From Candidatus Zhuqueibacterota bacterium 4484_188 (GTDB lineage: Bacteria > Calditrichota > Calditrichia > RBG-13-44-9), in contig MVCZ01000196.1 in the NCBI GenBank assembly GCA_002049825.1, forward strand, positions 1 through 7,281: a stretch of DNA of 7,281 nucleotides, given 5' to 3'. Below are positions 6,121 to 7,281 of this stretch, one piece after another. Position 1 is the first letter of the stretch, and each line of letters begins with the position of its first letter. The notes beneath the pieces were generated by a model. That model did no database searches and was not told the DNA's origin. It worked only from the letters and a program-made list of their open reading frames with translations. The position numbers were made by a program, and so were the translations under genes.

Positions 6121-6342
6121 CTAATTCACCTCTTTGGTTAGTTCATGTTTGTGCATAAAAGTAAAATTGTGAACCACCATTTCAAAATCTTTTTCGAATC
6201 TTACCGTCCGGCTTTTCGTAAGAGGAAATGTTGTTTCGGCGAATATTTTAGTATAAATTGACGCAGCGCATAGGAAAAGTGGATTTATTACCGGTACATT
6301 TGCGACGAGGGTTGGAAAAAAAATCATTGCGGGAGAATATCA
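6121..6342. promoter_or_regulatory. Divergent intergenic region between the S9 peptidase and the CsgG-like gene
   Basis: The 222 bases separate two genes reading away from each other, so promoters for both should lie here. The best minus-strand candidate is TATACT (complement of 6250-6255) with a weak TTTTCC -35 (complement of 6273-6278) at 17-base spacing, which would give a leader of about 130 bases for the peptidase. For the plus strand no good -35/-10 pair was seen. The CsgG-like gene has GGGAG at 6331-6335, seven bases before its ATG. A minus-strand open frame of 68 codons covering 6121-6327 has no recognisable protein features and is not called. Confidence 0.35.
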
Positions 6343-6450
6343 ATGCAAAAACTTTTGTTTTATATGTTTCTCTTTATTTTACCCGCCGGTTTTTTCTCAC
6401 ACTTGTCGGCGCAGGTTCGGGTTGCCATTGCTGAATTCAAAAACGAAAGC

Positions 6451-6624
6451 AGCGCATTTTATTTAGACCAGTGGGAAAAAAGCATTCCCGACTTGCTGCA
6501 GGAAAAACTTTCCCGCAGCAGTGATTTGATAATCCTCAGCGCATTTTATTTAGACCAGTGGGAAAAAAGCATTCCCGACCTGCTGCAGGAAAAACTTTCC
6601 CGCAGCAGTGATTTGATAATCCTG
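6451..6624 (+). repeat. 87-bp near-perfect tandem duplication inside the CsgG-like gene
   Basis: Copy one (6451-6537) and copy two (6538-6624) match at 85 of 87 positions. The differences are T6493 versus C6580 (silent Leu codons) and the final base C6537 versus G6624 (silent). The period is exactly 29 codons, so the peptide from SAFYLDQ to DLIIL is repeated with no residue change. The unit corresponds to one helix-strand segment of the N-terminal domain, which family members carry once. AGCGC occurs at both ancestral ends (6451 and 6626), suggesting a microhomology-mediated event. Confidence 0.93.
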
Positions 6625-7190
6625 GAGCGCCGCAAATTAAAGGCAGTGCTGGATGAAAAAGCGCTTTCGATGGCAGGCTTAACCTTACCGGCGCAATCCA
6701 TAAATTTCGAAATCGCTACCGAATCGACGCCAGTATTGTGAAGGTGAACAGTGCCGAGACCCGTTCGGAAAAAGTAGATGCGCCGGATCGCGACCACCTG
6801 CCGCAAATGGTTGATCTTTTAGCCAACAATATTCTTTATGATTTGACCGGGCGGGGGAAATACAAGTCGCGGATTAAATTAAACCGCGCTCCCACCAAAT
6901 ATTTTTTACTGGGCACCGTGGGACTGGCTGTCGCTACCGGACTGGTTCGGGCGGCGTACGAAAAGAAACTGGATGAGTACCATCAAAATACCCGCCTGGA
7001 TCAGTTCGACGATCTGTACCGGCAGGCAAACCGGAGCCAGAAACTTTCGGTGGGTCTTGCCGGGTTAACCGGCGCCGCCCTGGTGGGGACTGTTTACTGC
7101 TGGATTAAAAATTTATCGCCCCGGGAAATTCTGGCGGAAAATTCCGGGCAAAAAAGCGTGATTCCCTATTTGGCGGCAAATTTTAAAATC

Positions 7191-7195
7191 GAGGT
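7191..7195 (+). promoter_or_regulatory. Shine-Dalgarno GAGGT supporting a TTG start
   Basis: GAGGT is followed after five bases by TTG at 7201. It lies inside the end of the preceding frame, which suggests translational coupling. An alternative start for the same gene is the ATG at 7228, which has no comparable site in front of it. Confidence 0.55.
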
Positions 7196-7200
7196 AAAAA

Positions 7201-7281
7201 TTGGTTTGCAAATTCGTTTTTAATCTGATGATTGCAGCACTTCTTTTCCTCTCGTGCAAAGATATTCCGCGGGATAACCTG
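7201..7281 (+). CDS. Probable lipoprotein, N-terminal fragment (runs off the window)
   Basis: Only the first 27 codons are present. From TTG the peptide reads MVCKFVFNLMIAALLFLSC followed by KDIPRDNL. A lysine, a hydrophobic core and a cysteine after LFLS form a plausible lipoprotein signal, although Phe at -3 is not the classical lipobox residue. Cysteine 19 would be lipidated and anchor the protein in the envelope. A Cys followed by a short polar D-x-x-R-D-N segment is, as I recall, frequent in lipoproteins of Bacteroidota-like genomes. The gene overlaps the last 23 bases of the CsgG-like gene in another frame, so the two were probably co-transcribed. The rest of the protein, and hence its function, is not visible. 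Confidence 0.6.
   Translation, partial: MVCKFVFNLMIAALLFLSCKDIPRDNL

Larger units (their letters stand above)
6343..7223 (+). pseudogene. CsgG-like exported protein, frameshifted and with internal duplication
   Basis: The first frame (6343-6741) starts with a clear signal peptide of about 24 residues ending in LSAQ. It continues with VRVAIAEFKNESS, a pattern seen at the N-terminus of CsgG-like and related outer-membrane-associated proteins, and reaches ERRKLKAVLDEKALSMAGL. It then drifts out of frame after about 6679 and stops at 6741. The second frame takes over from about 6681 with LTGAIHKFRNRYRIDASIVKV, the expected continuation of such a domain. It runs on to two likely membrane helices (YFLLGTVGLAVATGLV and LAGLTGAALVGTVYCWI) flanking a polar helix, and stops at 7223. 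Family members usually have about 20 residues between these two blocks (recalled), so a small out-of-frame deletion is more likely than one lost base. An 87-bp tandem duplication lies at 6451-6624. A GTG at 6738 could in principle start the distal part alone, but no good Shine-Dalgarno supports this. Confidence 0.7.

Noticed and set aside
6121..6327. Minus-strand open frame of 68 codons upstream of the peptidase
   Set aside because: It occupies the divergent promoter region and shows no domain or signal. Its end merely abuts the peptidase start.

Overview
The window looks like an ordinary bacterial chromosome segment of moderate GC that has been hit by a small mobile restriction-modification (R-M) cassette and by several gene-damaging rearrangements. 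The host genes are a large secreted S9 prolyl oligopeptidase, a DUF2914-like membrane protein, a CsgG-like exported protein, a short lipoprotein signal sequence followed by K-D-I-P-R-D-N, and heptamer (7-base) tandem repeats in non-coding DNA. This mix suggests a Gram-negative environmental bacterium, perhaps of the Bacteroidota/Calditrichota (FCB) assemblage. That placement is a low-confidence inference, because no rRNA or other marker gene is present.

Layout from left to right. Positions 15-217 are degenerate heptamer repeats. Positions 232-702 (minus strand) encode a small exported glycine-zipper-like protein of unknown function. Positions 968-2958 are the R-M cassette: an EcoRV-type endonuclease (1056-1754) and its adenine methyltransferase (1759-2700), both on the plus strand. 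The cassette lies between two perfect 65-bp direct repeats (968-1032 and 2894-2958). The right-hand repeat is the real 3' end of a minus-strand DUF2914-like gene (2860-3785). The left-hand repeat is a second copy that keeps that gene's original stop codon. This is the signature of insertion with long target duplication. The DUF2914-like gene is broken internally and seems to lack a start codon. Positions 3775-6120 (minus) encode the S9 peptidase, apparently intact. Positions 6121-6342 are a divergent promoter region. Positions 6343-7223 (plus) hold a CsgG-like gene carrying an 87-bp in-frame tandem duplication and then a frameshift with a probable short deletion. A lipoprotein gene begins at 7201 and runs off the window.

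How the parts fit. The minus-strand genes (peptidase, DUF2914-like protein, 156-residue protein) probably formed one host cluster, and the R-M cassette inserted at the end of its second gene on the opposite strand. The endonuclease should cut GATATC, and the methyltransferase should protect the same sequence. The endonuclease precedes the methyltransferase, starts with TTG, has Glu where EcoRV has its first catalytic Asp, has a shortened C-terminus, and has no visible controller gene. The main item of interest is this compact R-M unit with its clean target duplication. I saw no wholly new enzymatic system.
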